A DNA stretch of 64,000 nucleotides from an uncultured Desulfobacter sp. (GTDB lineage: Bacteria > Desulfobacterota > Desulfobacteria > Desulfobacterales > Desulfobacteraceae): positions 2,218,001-2,282,000 of the forward strand of contig NZ_OY762614.1 in NCBI RefSeq assembly GCF_963666145.1, in the 5' to 3' direction. The notes under the pieces are model-generated. The model worked only from the letters and a program-made list of their open reading frames with translations. It was not told the origin of the DNA and made no database searches. Below are positions 37,530 through 46,751 of this stretch, piece by piece. The stretch's first letter is position 1. The number at the start of each line of letters is the position of its first letter. Made by a program: the position numbers and the translations under genes.

Positions 37530-38123
37530 TCATTGCGTGTCCACAGGCTCATAATAAGTACCCAAAGCACAAGGCCGGCACAGGATCTGATTATTTTTAA
37601 ACACCTCTTTTTTATCCCTGACCACAATGCCGCATTGGGCGCAGACAGCTTTAAACCGCGTGGGGCCAGGCATGTCCGATGCCGGGACAGTTACCTTTAC
37701 CTGGGTAACGGTAAACAGATCTGACTCATCCATGATTTTATAGGCTTCAAGCTGGGCCTGCCTTGGATCTTCAATGTGGGGCATCAGTTCCAGGGCACGG
37801 TCCCGGGCAGTTTCCGTGGAGACGATTCTAAAGGCTTTGCCGGTTTCAAGGTTCACAAAGGTGGCGGCCATAATGCCGTTGTCAATGAACTTCAAGGACC
37901 TTCTGCCAAGCTTTACGCCGGTGACATAGGAGATGGCGTCCGTGGCGCACCGGTCTATCTCCACATAGACAATGATCTTTTTAATCTGGGGCAGTGTCGA
38001 CGGTTCATCCAGCCCAATGAGCCGGCACCCGAGCATGGCCATGCGCACCCCGATCACCTGCCCCGAGCACAGATGCCCATGGGCCTTTGCCGATCCTTCA
38101 AGCAGTGTATTAAAATCTTGCAA
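37530..38123 (-). CDS. FmdE-like protein with C-terminal zinc ribbon
   Basis: 197 residues. The FmdE domain (about 5-130) has the conserved AHGHLCSGQVIGVRM and the EIDRCATDAISYVTG motif. The tail (about 155-195) is a treble-clef/zinc-ribbon with CAQCG and CRPCA. FmdE-like proteins in sulfate reducers are widespread and not firmly assigned; some bind metals or molybdopterin-enzyme partners. It lies 50 bases beyond the TRAP large permease on the same strand, so it is the last gene of that operon. A role in handling the imported substrate or its oxidation is an inference. Confidence 0.86.
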   Translation of the reverse strand: MQDFNTLLEGSAKAHGHLCSGQVIGVRMAMLGCRLIGLDEPSTLPQIKKIIVYVEIDRCATDAISYVTGVKLGRRSLKFIDNGIMAATFVNLETGKAFRIVSTETARDRALELMPHIEDPRQAQLEAYKIMDESDLFTVTQVKVTVPASDMPGPTRFKAVCAQCGIVVRDKKEVFKNNQILCRPCALGTYYEPVDTQ

Positions 38124-38172
38124 TGACTCCCCCCGATGTGTTGCGGTTTGAATGTTTTGTTCTTACAGATTT

Positions 38173-39492
38173 TTAAGAATACATCAAATGGGGCAGAAAT
38201 AAAATAATGGCTGGGAAAGCAATGAGAATAATAACCCCCACAATGAGGGCGATCAAAAACGGCGTAATACCCTTGAATATCTTTTCCAGGGGTACGTGAT
38301 GGGACAAAACGTTTTGGGCCACCCCGTAAACCACATAGACATTGATGCCCACAGGCGGTGTGATAACCCCCATTTCCGTAACCATAACAATGATAATGCC
38401 GAACCAGATGGGGTCATACCCCAGTTCCATGACCACCGGGAAAAATATGGGCACCGTGAGGGTCACAAAGGCCAGGGCATCCATGAAACAGCCGCCCAGG
38501 AAATAAATAAGAATGATCACGGCAATGACCAGGGCCGGGGCCATATCAAGTCCGCTGACCCAGGAGGCAATCTCAAAGGGAATCCGGGTCACGGCTAAAA
38601 ATTTGCCGAAAATCACCGCGCCGGCAATCAGCATCAGCACCATGCAGGAGGTGGTCAATGTCTCCATTAAGGATTTCACAAACCCTTTCCAGGTGAGCTG
38701 ACCTCTGGCCACAGCAATGACCAGGACACCGAATGCACCCACCGACGCCGCTTCTGTGGGCGTGAACAGTCCGTAAAAAATACCGCCCACCACCAGGGCG
38801 AAAATAATCAAGGTCTCACCCAGGCCCAACAACGCCTTGAACCGTTCGGCCCAGGAAAATTTCTCCCCGGCAGGTCCGGCGTTTTCGTCCAGAAGGCAGG
38901 TGATATATACCGAACAGATAAAAAGTACGGTCACCAGAAGGGCCGGGAAAATGCCTGCCACAAACAGCTGGCCGATGGACTGTTCGGTTAAAATACCGTA
39001 GATGATCAGCACAACCGACGGGGGCATGATCATGCCGATGCCGCCGCCCGAGGCCACAGAGCCCGTGGCCAGGGCATCGTCATAGTTGAACCGCTTCATC
39101 TCGGGCAATCCCACCGTGGCCATGGTGGCGGCGGTGGCAGGGCTTGAGCCGCAGACGGCCCCGAATGCCGTACAGGCAGTGACCGTGGCCATGGCAAGAC
39201 CGCCGCGCACATGGCCCAGAAATTTATACCCGGCGGCATAAAGCCGCTTGGATATGCCGGAGTTGAATCCCAGCTGCCCCATGAGAATAAACAGCGGGAT
39301 CGTGGTCAGATCATAGGAGGCAAAGGTTTCATAGATATTTCTGGATAAAAGGACAAGTCCTGCATCGGGACTGGTCATCAGTGAAAATCCAACCACCCCT
39401 ACCAGGGCCATAACAAATGCAACCGGCATTTGGGTCATAAACATGATGATCATGACGACAATGCCGACAATTCCTGCAAGAACGGGACTCAT
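38173..39492 (-). CDS. dctM: TRAP transporter large permease, DctM type
   Basis: 439 residues, twelve or more transmembrane helices, the DctM length. Conserved segments include FILMGQLGFNSGISKRLY, the GSSPATAATMATVGLPEM loop and the C-terminal TEMGVITPPVGINVYVV. It forms the ion-coupled channel of the tripartite ATP-independent periplasmic transporter. Its ATG overlaps the dctQ stop by four bases (ATGA). Confidence 0.95.
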   Translation of the reverse strand: MSPVLAGIVGIVVMIIMFMTQMPVAFVMALVGVVGFSLMTSPDAGLVLLSRNIYETFASYDLTTIPLFILMGQLGFNSGISKRLYAAGYKFLGHVRGGLAMATVTACTAFGAVCGSSPATAATMATVGLPEMKRFNYDDALATGSVASGGGIGMIMPPSVVLIIYGILTEQSIGQLFVAGIFPALLVTVLFICSVYITCLLDENAGPAGEKFSWAERFKALLGLGETLIIFALVVGGIFYGLFTPTEAASVGAFGVLVIAVARGQLTWKGFVKSLMETLTTSCMVLMLIAGAVIFGKFLAVTRIPFEIASWVSGLDMAPALVIAVIILIYFLGGCFMDALAFVTLTVPIFFPVVMELGYDPIWFGIIIVMVTEMGVITPPVGINVYVVYGVAQNVLSHHVPLEKIFKGITPFLIALIVGVIILIAFPAIILFLPHLMYS

Positions 39493-39983
39493 CCGGTTGG
39501 GCCTTTTCTTAATTGGTTAACGGTGGCAACAATCTGCTGAAGAATGGTGCCTGAAAAAAACGCAAGGCTTATAGCCAGGACAAGAACGATATAGTGCAAT
39601 GGAAATTCCAGGTTCATGGAAACTTCACCGGCCTGCTGCATATCTTTGGCATAAATGAACATCTGCCAGGCCACCACGGCAAAAAGAATCAAGGTCAGGG
39701 TCCGGGTAAACAGATCCGTCAGCAGACGCATCTTGCGGGGCAACAGCCGGGTGATGATCTCCACCCCCACATGCCCCCCCACTTTATAGGTATGGGGCAT
39801 GGCAGCTGCAGCCACGGCCACAGCTAAAAAGCCCACGATCTCAACAGACCCGAAAATGGGGTGCTTGAAAAACCGACCCACCACATCCACCACGGTGATG
39901 AGCATCATCAATGTCAGGGCAAGGGCACCGGCAGATCGGAGCAGGTCGGAAATAAAATTTAAAATACGGTCCGGCAATTTCAT
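39489..39983 (-). CDS. dctQ: TRAP transporter small permease, DctQ type
   Basis: 164 residues from ATG 39983; a GTG two codons earlier is possible. Four transmembrane helices with the DctQ features VVDVVGRFFKHPIFGSVE and the second-half helix FPLHYIVLVLAISLAFFSG. It is the small membrane subunit that docks the binding protein onto the large permease. It starts nine bases after the dctP stop and overlaps dctM. Confidence 0.93.
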   Translation of the reverse strand: MKLPDRILNFISDLLRSAGALALTLMMLITVVDVVGRFFKHPIFGSVEIVGFLAVAVAAAAMPHTYKVGGHVGVEIITRLLPRKMRLLTDLFTRTLTLILFAVVAWQMFIYAKDMQQAGEVSMNLEFPLHYIVLVLAISLAFFSGTILQQIVATVNQLRKGPTG

Positions 39984-39991
39984 AAACACAA

Positions 39992-40981
39992 CTACATATT
40001 GGATTTGATAAAATCCACAACAGCCTTTCCATCTACGCCCTTTTCAGAGACTTTTTGAATATAATCGTCAAAAACCGGCTGGGCAGCGGTACGCCACCGA
40101 TCGGATTCTTCTTCGGACTGGGGGATGACAACGCCGCCCTTTTCCTTGAAAAAGGCCATACCCTCTTTGTCGGATTCGTCCCAGGCTTCTGCATGCTTCA
40201 CGGCCCACTCCCGGCTGATCTGTGTTATGGCGTCCTGCTGTTCAGCTGTGAGCTTGTTCCACTGACGGTTGTTCATAAATACACCGAAGGTGGTGGTATA
40301 CGCCGTGGAAAAATTTTGAATCATATAATGGACCACTTCACCCAGTTTCCAGCCTTTGTTGGATTCAATGGGGTGGCAGGAACCGTCCACCACGCCTTTT
40401 TGCAGCATCTGGTAGCACTCTCTCATGCTTTTACCCACAGGAGATGCGCCCAAAGCGGCCATCACCAGTCCGCTGGTCCCGGTGCTTCTGATCTTAAGAC
40501 CCTGCAGGTCTTCAAGGGTATGTATTTCCTTATCCCGGGTGTGGATCAGGCCCGGACCATGGGCATGGAAATAGAGGATATGGGTCTCCTTGAACTCTTC
40601 GGGCTTAAACTGTTCATACATGGCATTGGCCACCGTCGTTGCCTGGACTCCGGAAGTGTATCCCATGGGCAGATCAATGGCCTCGGCCACCGGGAAACGC
40701 CCCCGGGAATATCCCAAAGCGGTCATGCCGATATCGGTAATGCCCTGGACCACCCCGTCGTAGGTCTGGGGGGCTTTGGTCAGGGTAGACGCCGGAAAAT
40801 ACTGAATCACCACTTCCCCATGGGTTCTTTTTTCAACTTCTTTACACCAGCTTTCAGCAAGCTGGCTCTGGACGTGTGTGGGCGGGAAAAAATTGGAGTA
40901 TCGAAGGGTCGTTTTGGCCGAAACATGGCATGCCCAGGACAGGCACAGCAAAAAAGCAATTAACACAGACCATTTTTTCAT
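39992..40981 (-). CDS. dctP: TRAP transporter periplasmic binding protein, DctP type
   Basis: 329 residues. A Sec signal peptide (about 1-22, SVLIAFLLCLSWACHVSA) precedes the DctP fold: LRYSNFFPPTHVQSQLAESW at the start, LEDLQGLKIRSTGTSG in the middle with the arginine that usually binds the substrate carboxylate, and VVDGSCHPIESNKGWKLGEV. The ligand is presumably an organic acid; which one is not readable. First gene of the dctP-dctQ-dctM-fmdE-like operon. Confidence 0.94.
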   Translation of the reverse strand: MKKWSVLIAFLLCLSWACHVSAKTTLRYSNFFPPTHVQSQLAESWCKEVEKRTHGEVVIQYFPASTLTKAPQTYDGVVQGITDIGMTALGYSRGRFPVAEAIDLPMGYTSGVQATTVANAMYEQFKPEEFKETHILYFHAHGPGLIHTRDKEIHTLEDLQGLKIRSTGTSGLVMAALGASPVGKSMRECYQMLQKGVVDGSCHPIESNKGWKLGEVVHYMIQNFSTAYTTTFGVFMNNRQWNKLTAEQQDAITQISREWAVKHAEAWDESDKEGMAFFKEKGGVVIPQSEEESDRWRTAAQPVFDDYIQKVSEKGVDGKAVVDFIKSNM

Positions 40982-41494
40982 GGTACCTCACAATTTAAAA
41001 GTGATTATAATTCAAAGTACGGCCATGGGCCGATCGGTTTTATCAACAACTTACCCCACAACAAAACATGAAAGTAACTTAACAACGTATCGCTACTTTC
41101 ATGTAAAATAAGCATCAGAATATCGGCCTATACTATCCGGGCAACCCAGGAGTCAAGTAAAAAACCGCTTGAATGACAGGCATTTCAGGTAAATTTAGTT
41201 GCACCATCAACAACATCACCCATAAAGCAGCACAACAACAAGCCGGTTTTGATAACCCCCAAAGAAAACAGATATATTAAACCGCATTCCCTGCTTAGCT
41301 ATGGTAGATTCCCTCTTAAACAGACGGATAAAAAATTTTGCAAAACACTTAAATATTCATTGCATCGTCAACAAACAATAAATTCACGAATTTTTCTGGC
41401 CCCCAAATGGCCGGAACTGTCATTGACTTTCTCCTTGCTTTTTTCTGTCTGTCTGATAGCGTCATGATCAATATTTGCCCATGGAAACTTTGCA
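40982..41494. other. Divergent gene-free region between dctP and the DUF374 gene
   Basis: 513 AT-rich bases. The notable element is the perfect inverted repeat at 41066-41104. A 72-codon open frame at 41249-41467 has no ribosome-binding site or family resemblance. Promoters for dctP and the acyltransferase must lie here but are not resolved. Confidence 0.5.
41066..41104. promoter_or_regulatory. Perfect inverted repeat upstream of dctP
   Basis: ACATGAAAGTA (41066-41076) and TACTTTCATGT (41094-41104) are perfect 11-bp arms around a 17-base loop containing TTAACAACGTAT. It lies about 85 bases upstream of dctP. It could be an operator or a small repeat; the loop 12-mer recurs at 27381-27392. Confidence 0.45.
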
Positions 41495-42151
41495 ATGATG
41501 AAAAAACTTAAATTTATTATTTATACCCGGCCTTTTATCTGTTTTGCATATTATGTCATACGCCTGTATACAGCAACCTTCAGGTTAAGCATTAAAAATG
41601 AAAAAAGCTGGCAGACCCTGCTCAATACTGATCAGCCGGTTATTCTGGTGACCTGGCACCAGCAGTTTTTTTCGGCCATCCGGCATTTTAAAACGTATGC
41701 CCCGTATCATCCGGGCCTGATGATCTCCAGAAGCCGGGACGGTGAGCTTATTTCCGGTGTGGCCCGGCGCAGCGGCTGGCACACCCCCCGGGGCTCGTCC
41801 TCAAAGGGCGGCAAAGAAGCCATGACAGAAATGATTGCACATCTGAACACCTATGGATTCGGGGCTCATATTCTGGACGGACCGACCGGCCCCATGGGCA
41901 AGGTCAAACCGGGCATCATAAAAATGGCATTGCAAACCAATGCCGTAATCGTCCCTTTTTTTACCGATGCGGACCGGGCCTGGTTTTTTAATTCCTGGGA
42001 CAGATTTATGGTTCCCAAGCCCTTTGCCAAAGTCCGGCTGCGTTTTTTGGATCCTATCCACGTCGACGCCAAGGGAAATGAAGAGTTTGACACCCTGCGC
42101 AGACGGCTTGAAGCGCGCATGCGACCGGGCCTGCACCTTCAGGCCAGATGA
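41495..42151 (+). CDS. DUF374 family acyltransferase-like protein
   Basis: 218 residues. It begins with a hydrophobic helix and carries the DUF374 signatures VTWHQQFF (with the catalytic-type His of the lysophospholipid acyltransferase superfamily), SRSRDGELISGVARRSGW and the glycine-rich DGPTGPMGKVKPGIIKMA. DUF374 proteins are thought to act in lipid A or outer-membrane lipid acylation in Gram-negative bacteria. It is convergent with, and overlaps by 13 bases, the phytochelatin-synthase-like gene. Confidence 0.9.
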   Translation: MMKKLKFIIYTRPFICFAYYVIRLYTATFRLSIKNEKSWQTLLNTDQPVILVTWHQQFFSAIRHFKTYAPYHPGLMISRSRDGELISGVARRSGWHTPRGSSSKGGKEAMTEMIAHLNTYGFGAHILDGPTGPMGKVKPGIIKMALQTNAVIVPFFTDADRAWFFNSWDRFMVPKPFAKVRLRFLDPIHVDAKGNEEFDTLRRRLEARMRPGLHLQAR

Positions 42152-42903
42152 ATCACCACTACCCCGCCCCGGTCATACCCGAAATGCCTGAACACCCCGG
42201 CGTATCCGGTGGCAATACCCTTATAAAACCGCTCAAATGGGATATTGTATGGCCGATGCTGATCCGGATCAACATCCAGGATAGTGACCAAACCGGTTGA
42301 AGGATCAAAGCCGCCCACAGGAGAAATATGGGGGATATTCATCTCTTTTATAAAAGAGCCCTGGTCAAAGTGGGCAATGATCAGACAATTGTCCAGGGAC
42401 TGAAATTTTTTAAGATCCCCAAGAATCAACTGTCTCACCCGGGCCTTGTCCGGGCCTAATAAATCGCCTTTGATCATTTCAACCCGCTTAAAAGGGATAT
42501 CATAGGCCTTAAGACTGTCCTGGACAACATCTCTGAGAACGGCCAGCGGCAGACCCCGCCGCCCATTATACCCGTCCGGTCCCATGCGCTCCTTCCAGTG
42601 GGCCGTTCTCACTTTTTCTAAAATGGCCTGCTGGGTAACTGTGGGGCCACATCGTTTGTACCGTTCCCTTAACACATTGACCACGGCCACCACCGATGCC
42701 ACGGAACACGACGATTCATGGTATTGCTTGACATGGTGGCGGAACAAGGCGGCCTGTAGACTTTGCGCTTTGAACAGTTCTGCAGACGGGGTGATATGCC
42801 GTGCCCGGTCCGGACCAAAGCTGCCCGTTCCCGTTGCCCAATGAAAAAAATATCTGATGGCCAGATATACCCGGACAATGTAAAATTTAAAAAGGTGTTT
42901 CAT
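42139..42903 (-). CDS. Phytochelatin-synthase-like cysteine peptidase
   Basis: 254 residues. The papain-like triad of phytochelatin synthases is visible: C66 in HESSCSVASVVAVVN, H192 in PHISPVGGFD and D210 in VTILDVD. An N-terminal hydrophobic stretch (about 5-22) may anchor it. Bacterial homologues generally hydrolyse glutathione or related gamma-glutamyl peptides rather than polymerising them (family knowledge). Its role may be thiol turnover, metal tolerance or peptide trimming. It starts ten bases downstream of a DUF1285-like gene on the same strand, forming a two-gene operon. Confidence 0.85.
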   Translation of the reverse strand: MKHLFKFYIVRVYLAIRYFFHWATGTGSFGPDRARHITPSAELFKAQSLQAALFRHHVKQYHESSCSVASVVAVVNVLRERYKRCGPTVTQQAILEKVRTAHWKERMGPDGYNGRRGLPLAVLRDVVQDSLKAYDIPFKRVEMIKGDLLGPDKARVRQLILGDLKKFQSLDNCLIIAHFDQGSFIKEMNIPHISPVGGFDPSTGLVTILDVDPDQHRPYNIPFERFYKGIATGYAGVFRHFGYDRGGVVVIHLA

Positions 42904-42912
42904 GGGCCTGAT

Positions 42913-43377
42913 CTATCGTTCACGAATGACCGTCTGGGTCCGGCCTATATTCACAGCAAGTCCCTGGGATGTCTCCTCTAAAAAAGATGACATCCGGGCC
43001 AGGGCGTTCTGGGTAAATTTGATCAAATTGGCGTCGGTTTCCATAAAAAGTGCGTCCGATTTTGTGTAAAGGGCGTCAGGATCAAGGGCAATGGTCCCAA
43101 GGGTATTTAAGATCAACATAATGCCGTTCTCTTTTTTAACAAGATCCACCACAAATACCGCCGTCTCCTCATAAGGGAAATAGACCTTTTCTTCAACATC
43201 ATTGAGGATTTGAGATAAAAAATACCCCTGGTCGTCTTTTCCAATGGATTGGTTAAAATATTTTATAATCTTCGGGTGTTCCAGTTTTCCGTGTTCGTTG
43301 TGCCAGGTGCCGTCCTGGTCCATCCAGAAAACCGCCTCTTCTTTGGGAATGATGTTCTGCTTTTTTGCCTCGCCCAT
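42913..43377 (-). CDS. DUF1285-like protein
   Basis: 154 residues from ATG 43377, chosen because AAGGAAATACCC precedes it; the frame is open to 43446, which would overlap the divergent hrpB start. The middle matches the DUF1285 pattern as I remember it: WMDQDGTWHNEHGKLEH, then a charged strand with VEEKVYFPYEETAVFVVDL. The function of that family is unknown, and no signal peptide is present. It lies immediately upstream of the phytochelatin-synthase-like gene. Confidence 0.65.
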   Translation of the reverse strand: MGEAKKQNIIPKEEAVFWMDQDGTWHNEHGKLEHPKIIKYFNQSIGKDDQGYFLSQILNDVEEKVYFPYEETAVFVVDLVKKENGIMLILNTLGTIALDPDALYTKSDALFMETDANLIKFTQNALARMSSFLEETSQGLAVNIGRTQTVIRER

Positions 43378-43439
43378 GGGTATTTCCTTGCGTTTATGGG
43401 TTAAGGTTTCCTTGTAACTGAAAACAAAACCGGATACAA

Positions 43440-46127
43440 GTGGCAAACAATATTAACAATATGGAGAAACACCTGGTTATGACCCGCCATCTGGAAAATG
43501 GCCTTTCAATGCTGCCCGGTAAGGTAAAGAATCGTCTCGGCATTGCTGACTTGCCTGTGGTATCGGTGCTCGGTCAGTTAGACAAAGCCCTGGAAGAGAC
43601 AGGGCGTGCCCTGCTTGCCGCCCCGCCGGGCGCCGGCAAGACCACCCTTGTGCCTTTAAGTCTGATGGACCGGCCCTGGCTGAAAAACAAAAAAATCATC
43701 ATGCTCGAACCCCGGCGGCTGGCAGCCCGTGCCTGTGCCGCCCATATGGCGGAACTTCTTGGGGAGACTGCGGGTCAGCGCATTGGATACCAGGTCCGCA
43801 TGGAACGCTGCATTGGCCCCGACACCCAGGTGGAGATTGTCACCGAGGGGATTCTCACCCGCAGACTGCAATCAGATCCCGGGCTGGACGGCGTGGGACT
43901 GGTTATTTTTGATGAATTCCATGAGCGGCATCTCCATGGGGATCTGGCCCTGGCCCTAAGCCTTGATGCGGCCGAAGGGTTTGCCGACGACCTGCGCATT
44001 GCCGTCATGTCCGCCACCATGGACATCCAGGCGTTGTCCGCTCTGCTGGGCAATGCCCCGGTTATTTCATCCCGGGGTAAGGCCTGGCCCGTGGAAACCA
44101 TATATGTGGACCCGCACAATCAAAAGGGCGCTTCCAATGCCAGACCAGGATGGGCCGGTATTCTGCCCGCCTGCCTGAAGACAGTGGTCAAGGCGGTGCA
44201 CTGCCATGACGGAGATATCCTGGTATTTCTGCCCGGTGCCGCAGCCATCCGAATGCTTGCTGAAAACTTAAATGAAAAATTCAAACAGGATGCCACCGTA
44301 AAAGTGGTCCCTTTGTTCGGCAGCCTCTCTTTTAAGGACCAGAAAGCCGCCATTGAGCCGGCAGCACCGGGAACCAGAAAAATCGTTATTGCCACCCCCA
44401 TTGCTGAGACCTCCCTGACCATCCAGGGTATTCGGGTGGTGGTGGATTCAGGCCTGGTCAACCAGCCGGAGTTTTCACCGGGCAGGGGCATGACCCGGCT
44501 GGTAACCCGGCCGGTATCCAAAGCCTCTGCAGACCAGCGCCGGGGCCGGGCAGGCCGGACTGCCCCGGGCATCTGCTACCGCTTATGGCCCGAATATTTA
44601 CACCAGGGCCTTGTGCCGTTCAACCGCCCGGAAATCCTGAATGCGGATCTGACACACATGATTCTTGAACTTGCTCTTTGGGGAGTGCGTGACCCATCCG
44701 AGCTGAAATGGCTGGATACGCCCTCTCCTGCAACAGTTTCAGCGGCAAAAGATCTGCTTGTTTCCCTGGGGGCTCTGGACCATGAAGGCACAATCACAAC
44801 CCATGGCAGGGAGATGCTCACCGCGGGCATCCACCCCCGACTGGCCCATATGGTGCTTCGGGCCAAAGAGATGAAGCACGGCTTTCTGGGGTGCTGTTTA
44901 TGTGCATTGGTTGAGGAAAAGGATATCGTTGCCGTTGAACATGGCCGACGGGACCCGGATATCGTGCTGCGCCTGGAGATACTGGCCAAGCTGTCCCAAT
45001 CTCAAACGCAAAAAAGCTGTTCTCCCCACAGGGAACGGGCATTATCCATTCTGACCCAGGCCCGGCGGCTGGCAGGCATCTTTAGTATCCAAAACCGGGA
45101 CATGGATATGAACGCCGCAGGCAGGCTTCTGGCCCAGGCCTTTCCCGACCGGGTGGCGGTGCGGCGCAAAGTCGAATCGTTGTCCTTTCTGACAGCCAAC
45201 GGCAATGGTGTCTTTTTTGACACCCAGAACGCCTTGTCTGCACGCGAATTTATTGTGGCCGTTGAGGTGGACGGCCAGGCAAAAAACGCGCGGATTTTCC
45301 TGGCCGCCGCCCTGGAACGGGCGGATCTGGAAAATGATTTTTCAACAGCACTTAAAACCCAGGATGTCGTAGACTGGGACCCGGCAAGCGGTTCCGTAAA
45401 GGCGGTCAGACAAACCCTGTTCGGGCGGATTGAAGTCAATCAAACACCGTTACCCGCACCAGCCCCGGAAGCTGTAAAATCGGCCATAATCCAGGGAATC
45501 AAACAAAACGGCCTTCAATCCCTTGACTGGCAGAAAAAAACAATAACTTTCAGGCACAGGGTAATTTTTCTAAAAAAAGTTGCCGATACCCGGCCGGATT
45601 TTTCCCAACTGCCGGATATGGGGGATCAGGCCCTGACAGATACACTGGCAGACTGGCTCGGCCCATTTCTTTCCGGGGTAACTTCCGCTGCCGGACTGAA
45701 GCGCATAGATCTGGATGCGGCCATAAAAGCGATGTTTACCTGGGATCAGTTAAAAATAGTTGACCGGCACGCCCCAACCCATATCCAGGTTCCCTCCGGC
45801 TCCAACATCCCCATCCAGTATGCGGACAAAAACGGTCCCTTGGAATCACCGGTACTTGCGGTCAGAATCCAGGAACTATTCGGCATGGCCGCCGCCCCGG
45901 TGATCGCCGCAGGCCAGGTGCCCTTGACCCTTCATCTGCTTTCTCCGGCATCCCGGCCCGTACAGATCACAAGCGATCTTGATCATTTCTGGGCACATAC
46001 CTACCAGGAGGTAAAAAAAGATCTCATGGGGCGCTATCCCAAACATTACTGGCCCCAGGACCCGCATACAGCCCAGGCCACAGCCAGAGCCAAACCTAAA
46101 AAGCCCCAGCGTCCGTCTGATCATTGA
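43440..46127 (+). CDS. hrpB: ATP-dependent helicase HrpB (DEAH box)
   Basis: 895 residues if the GTG at 43440 is used; ATGs at 43461 and 43479 are alternatives, the last with GGAG upstream. Walker A APPGAGKT is near 61-68, and DEFHERHLHGD (motif II) and SATMD (motif III) follow. Motif VI is DQRRGRAGRTAPG. The C-terminal HrpB domain is present in full (about 480-870). HrpB is a DEAH-box RNA/DNA helicase of unclear cellular role. It is the last core gene before the accessory island and stands divergent from the DUF1285-like gene. Confidence 0.94.
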   Translation: MANNINNMEKHLVMTRHLENGLSMLPGKVKNRLGIADLPVVSVLGQLDKALEETGRALLAAPPGAGKTTLVPLSLMDRPWLKNKKIIMLEPRRLAARACAAHMAELLGETAGQRIGYQVRMERCIGPDTQVEIVTEGILTRRLQSDPGLDGVGLVIFDEFHERHLHGDLALALSLDAAEGFADDLRIAVMSATMDIQALSALLGNAPVISSRGKAWPVETIYVDPHNQKGASNARPGWAGILPACLKTVVKAVHCHDGDILVFLPGAAAIRMLAENLNEKFKQDATVKVVPLFGSLSFKDQKAAIEPAAPGTRKIVIATPIAETSLTIQGIRVVVDSGLVNQPEFSPGRGMTRLVTRPVSKASADQRRGRAGRTAPGICYRLWPEYLHQGLVPFNRPEILNADLTHMILELALWGVRDPSELKWLDTPSPATVSAAKDLLVSLGALDHEGTITTHGREMLTAGIHPRLAHMVLRAKEMKHGFLGCCLCALVEEKDIVAVEHGRRDPDIVLRLEILAKLSQSQTQKSCSPHRERALSILTQARRLAGIFSIQNRDMDMNAAGRLLAQAFPDRVAVRRKVESLSFLTANGNGVFFDTQNALSAREFIVAVEVDGQAKNARIFLAAALERADLENDFSTALKTQDVVDWDPASGSVKAVRQTLFGRIEVNQTPLPAPAPEAVKSAIIQGIKQNGLQSLDWQKKTITFRHRVIFLKKVADTRPDFSQLPDMGDQALTDTLADWLGPFLSGVTSAAGLKRIDLDAAIKAMFTWDQLKIVDRHAPTHIQVPSGSNIPIQYADKNGPLESPVLAVRIQELFGMAAAPVIAAGQVPLTLHLLSPASRPVQITSDLDHFWAHTYQEVKKDLMGRYPKHYWPQDPHTAQATARAKPKKPQRPSDH

Positions 46128-46157
46128 TAAAGATGCATATATTGCCAAATCATTTTT

Positions 46158-46207
46158 TGTATACAATTGATTCTGGCGGGGCTTCGAGCAGTAACGAAAA
46201 TAATATA
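46158..46207. repeat. Left arm of imperfect inverted repeat flanking the 152-residue ORF and IS nest
   Basis: The segment ATTGATTCTGGC....CTTCGA....GTAACGAAAATAAT on the plus strand is matched by the complement of 50343-50390 at about 40 of 50 positions without gaps. The pair encloses the small membrane protein gene and all the IS elements. Confidence 0.6.
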
Positions 46208-46292
46208 AAAAATTTATTCTTGCGTTTCTCTGTTCGGGATGGTTAATCTCCAATTATGTTGACTTTCCAATATCATTTATTTCTGAAAACAA

Positions 46293-46751
46293 ATGGAAAT
46301 TAATTTTTCAAATATCGCCTTTGGATTGTTTGCTGTCGAACAAGTAATAATGACAAAATTAGGAACTTATCCTTACCTGCTCGGTTTTCCATTAACAAAT
46401 TGGATTTTCCCATCAAATGTTCAATCAGGCAACTTTGGAGGATGGAAACTAATTGGTAGAATTAAGGTAAAACGGGATTCTCAAGGGAATATTTTTATAA
46501 GGCACCGACATTTTCCATTAACTTGGGGACCGTATGTGCTGGTCGGCCATGTAAAAAAAGAGAATCCAAATAGCTTAATTATACGTATTGGACCACTAAC
46601 AGCCTTTTTCTTTGGTTCTTTTATAATTCAGGGACTATTGGGAGGGCTGTACTCGATATTCATTACAGTTGGTACAGTATCAGCATTTATTCTATATTTC
46701 GGGGCATCTCTTGTGAATGGATGGGAAGCTATTAACGAAAAGCATAAATAA
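46293..46751 (+). CDS. Small membrane protein, unknown, in inverted-repeat cassette
   Basis: 152 residues, no family recognised. Two C-terminal transmembrane helices (about 105-140; LTAFFFGSFIIQGLLGG and SIFITVGTVSAFILYFGASL) follow a soluble part of about 100 residues with a HRHFPLTWGPY motif. Base composition is much more AT-rich than hrpB or the downstream genes, which suggests transfer. No clear Shine-Dalgarno is visible before the ATG. It is the only gene between the two inverted-repeat arms apart from the IS genes. Possible roles such as toxin, immunity or defence protein are guesses. Confidence 0.65.
   Translation: MEINFSNIAFGLFAVEQVIMTKLGTYPYLLGFPLTNWIFPSNVQSGNFGGWKLIGRIKVKRDSQGNIFIRHRHFPLTWGPYVLVGHVKKENPNSLIIRIGPLTAFFFGSFIIQGLLGGLYSIFITVGTVSAFILYFGASLVNGWEAINEKHK

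Noticed and set aside
37361..37627. An 88-codon hydrophobic ORF overlapping the FmdE-like C-terminus
   Set aside because: Overlaps the conserved zinc-ribbon coding sequence on the same strand and has no start signal.
40055..40963. A 302-codon open frame antisense to dctP
   Set aside because: Complete overlap with a confidently identified binding-protein gene and no recognisable domain.
41249..41467. A 72-codon ORF in the dctP-DUF374 gap
   Set aside because: No ribosome-binding site, random composition and no recognisable family.
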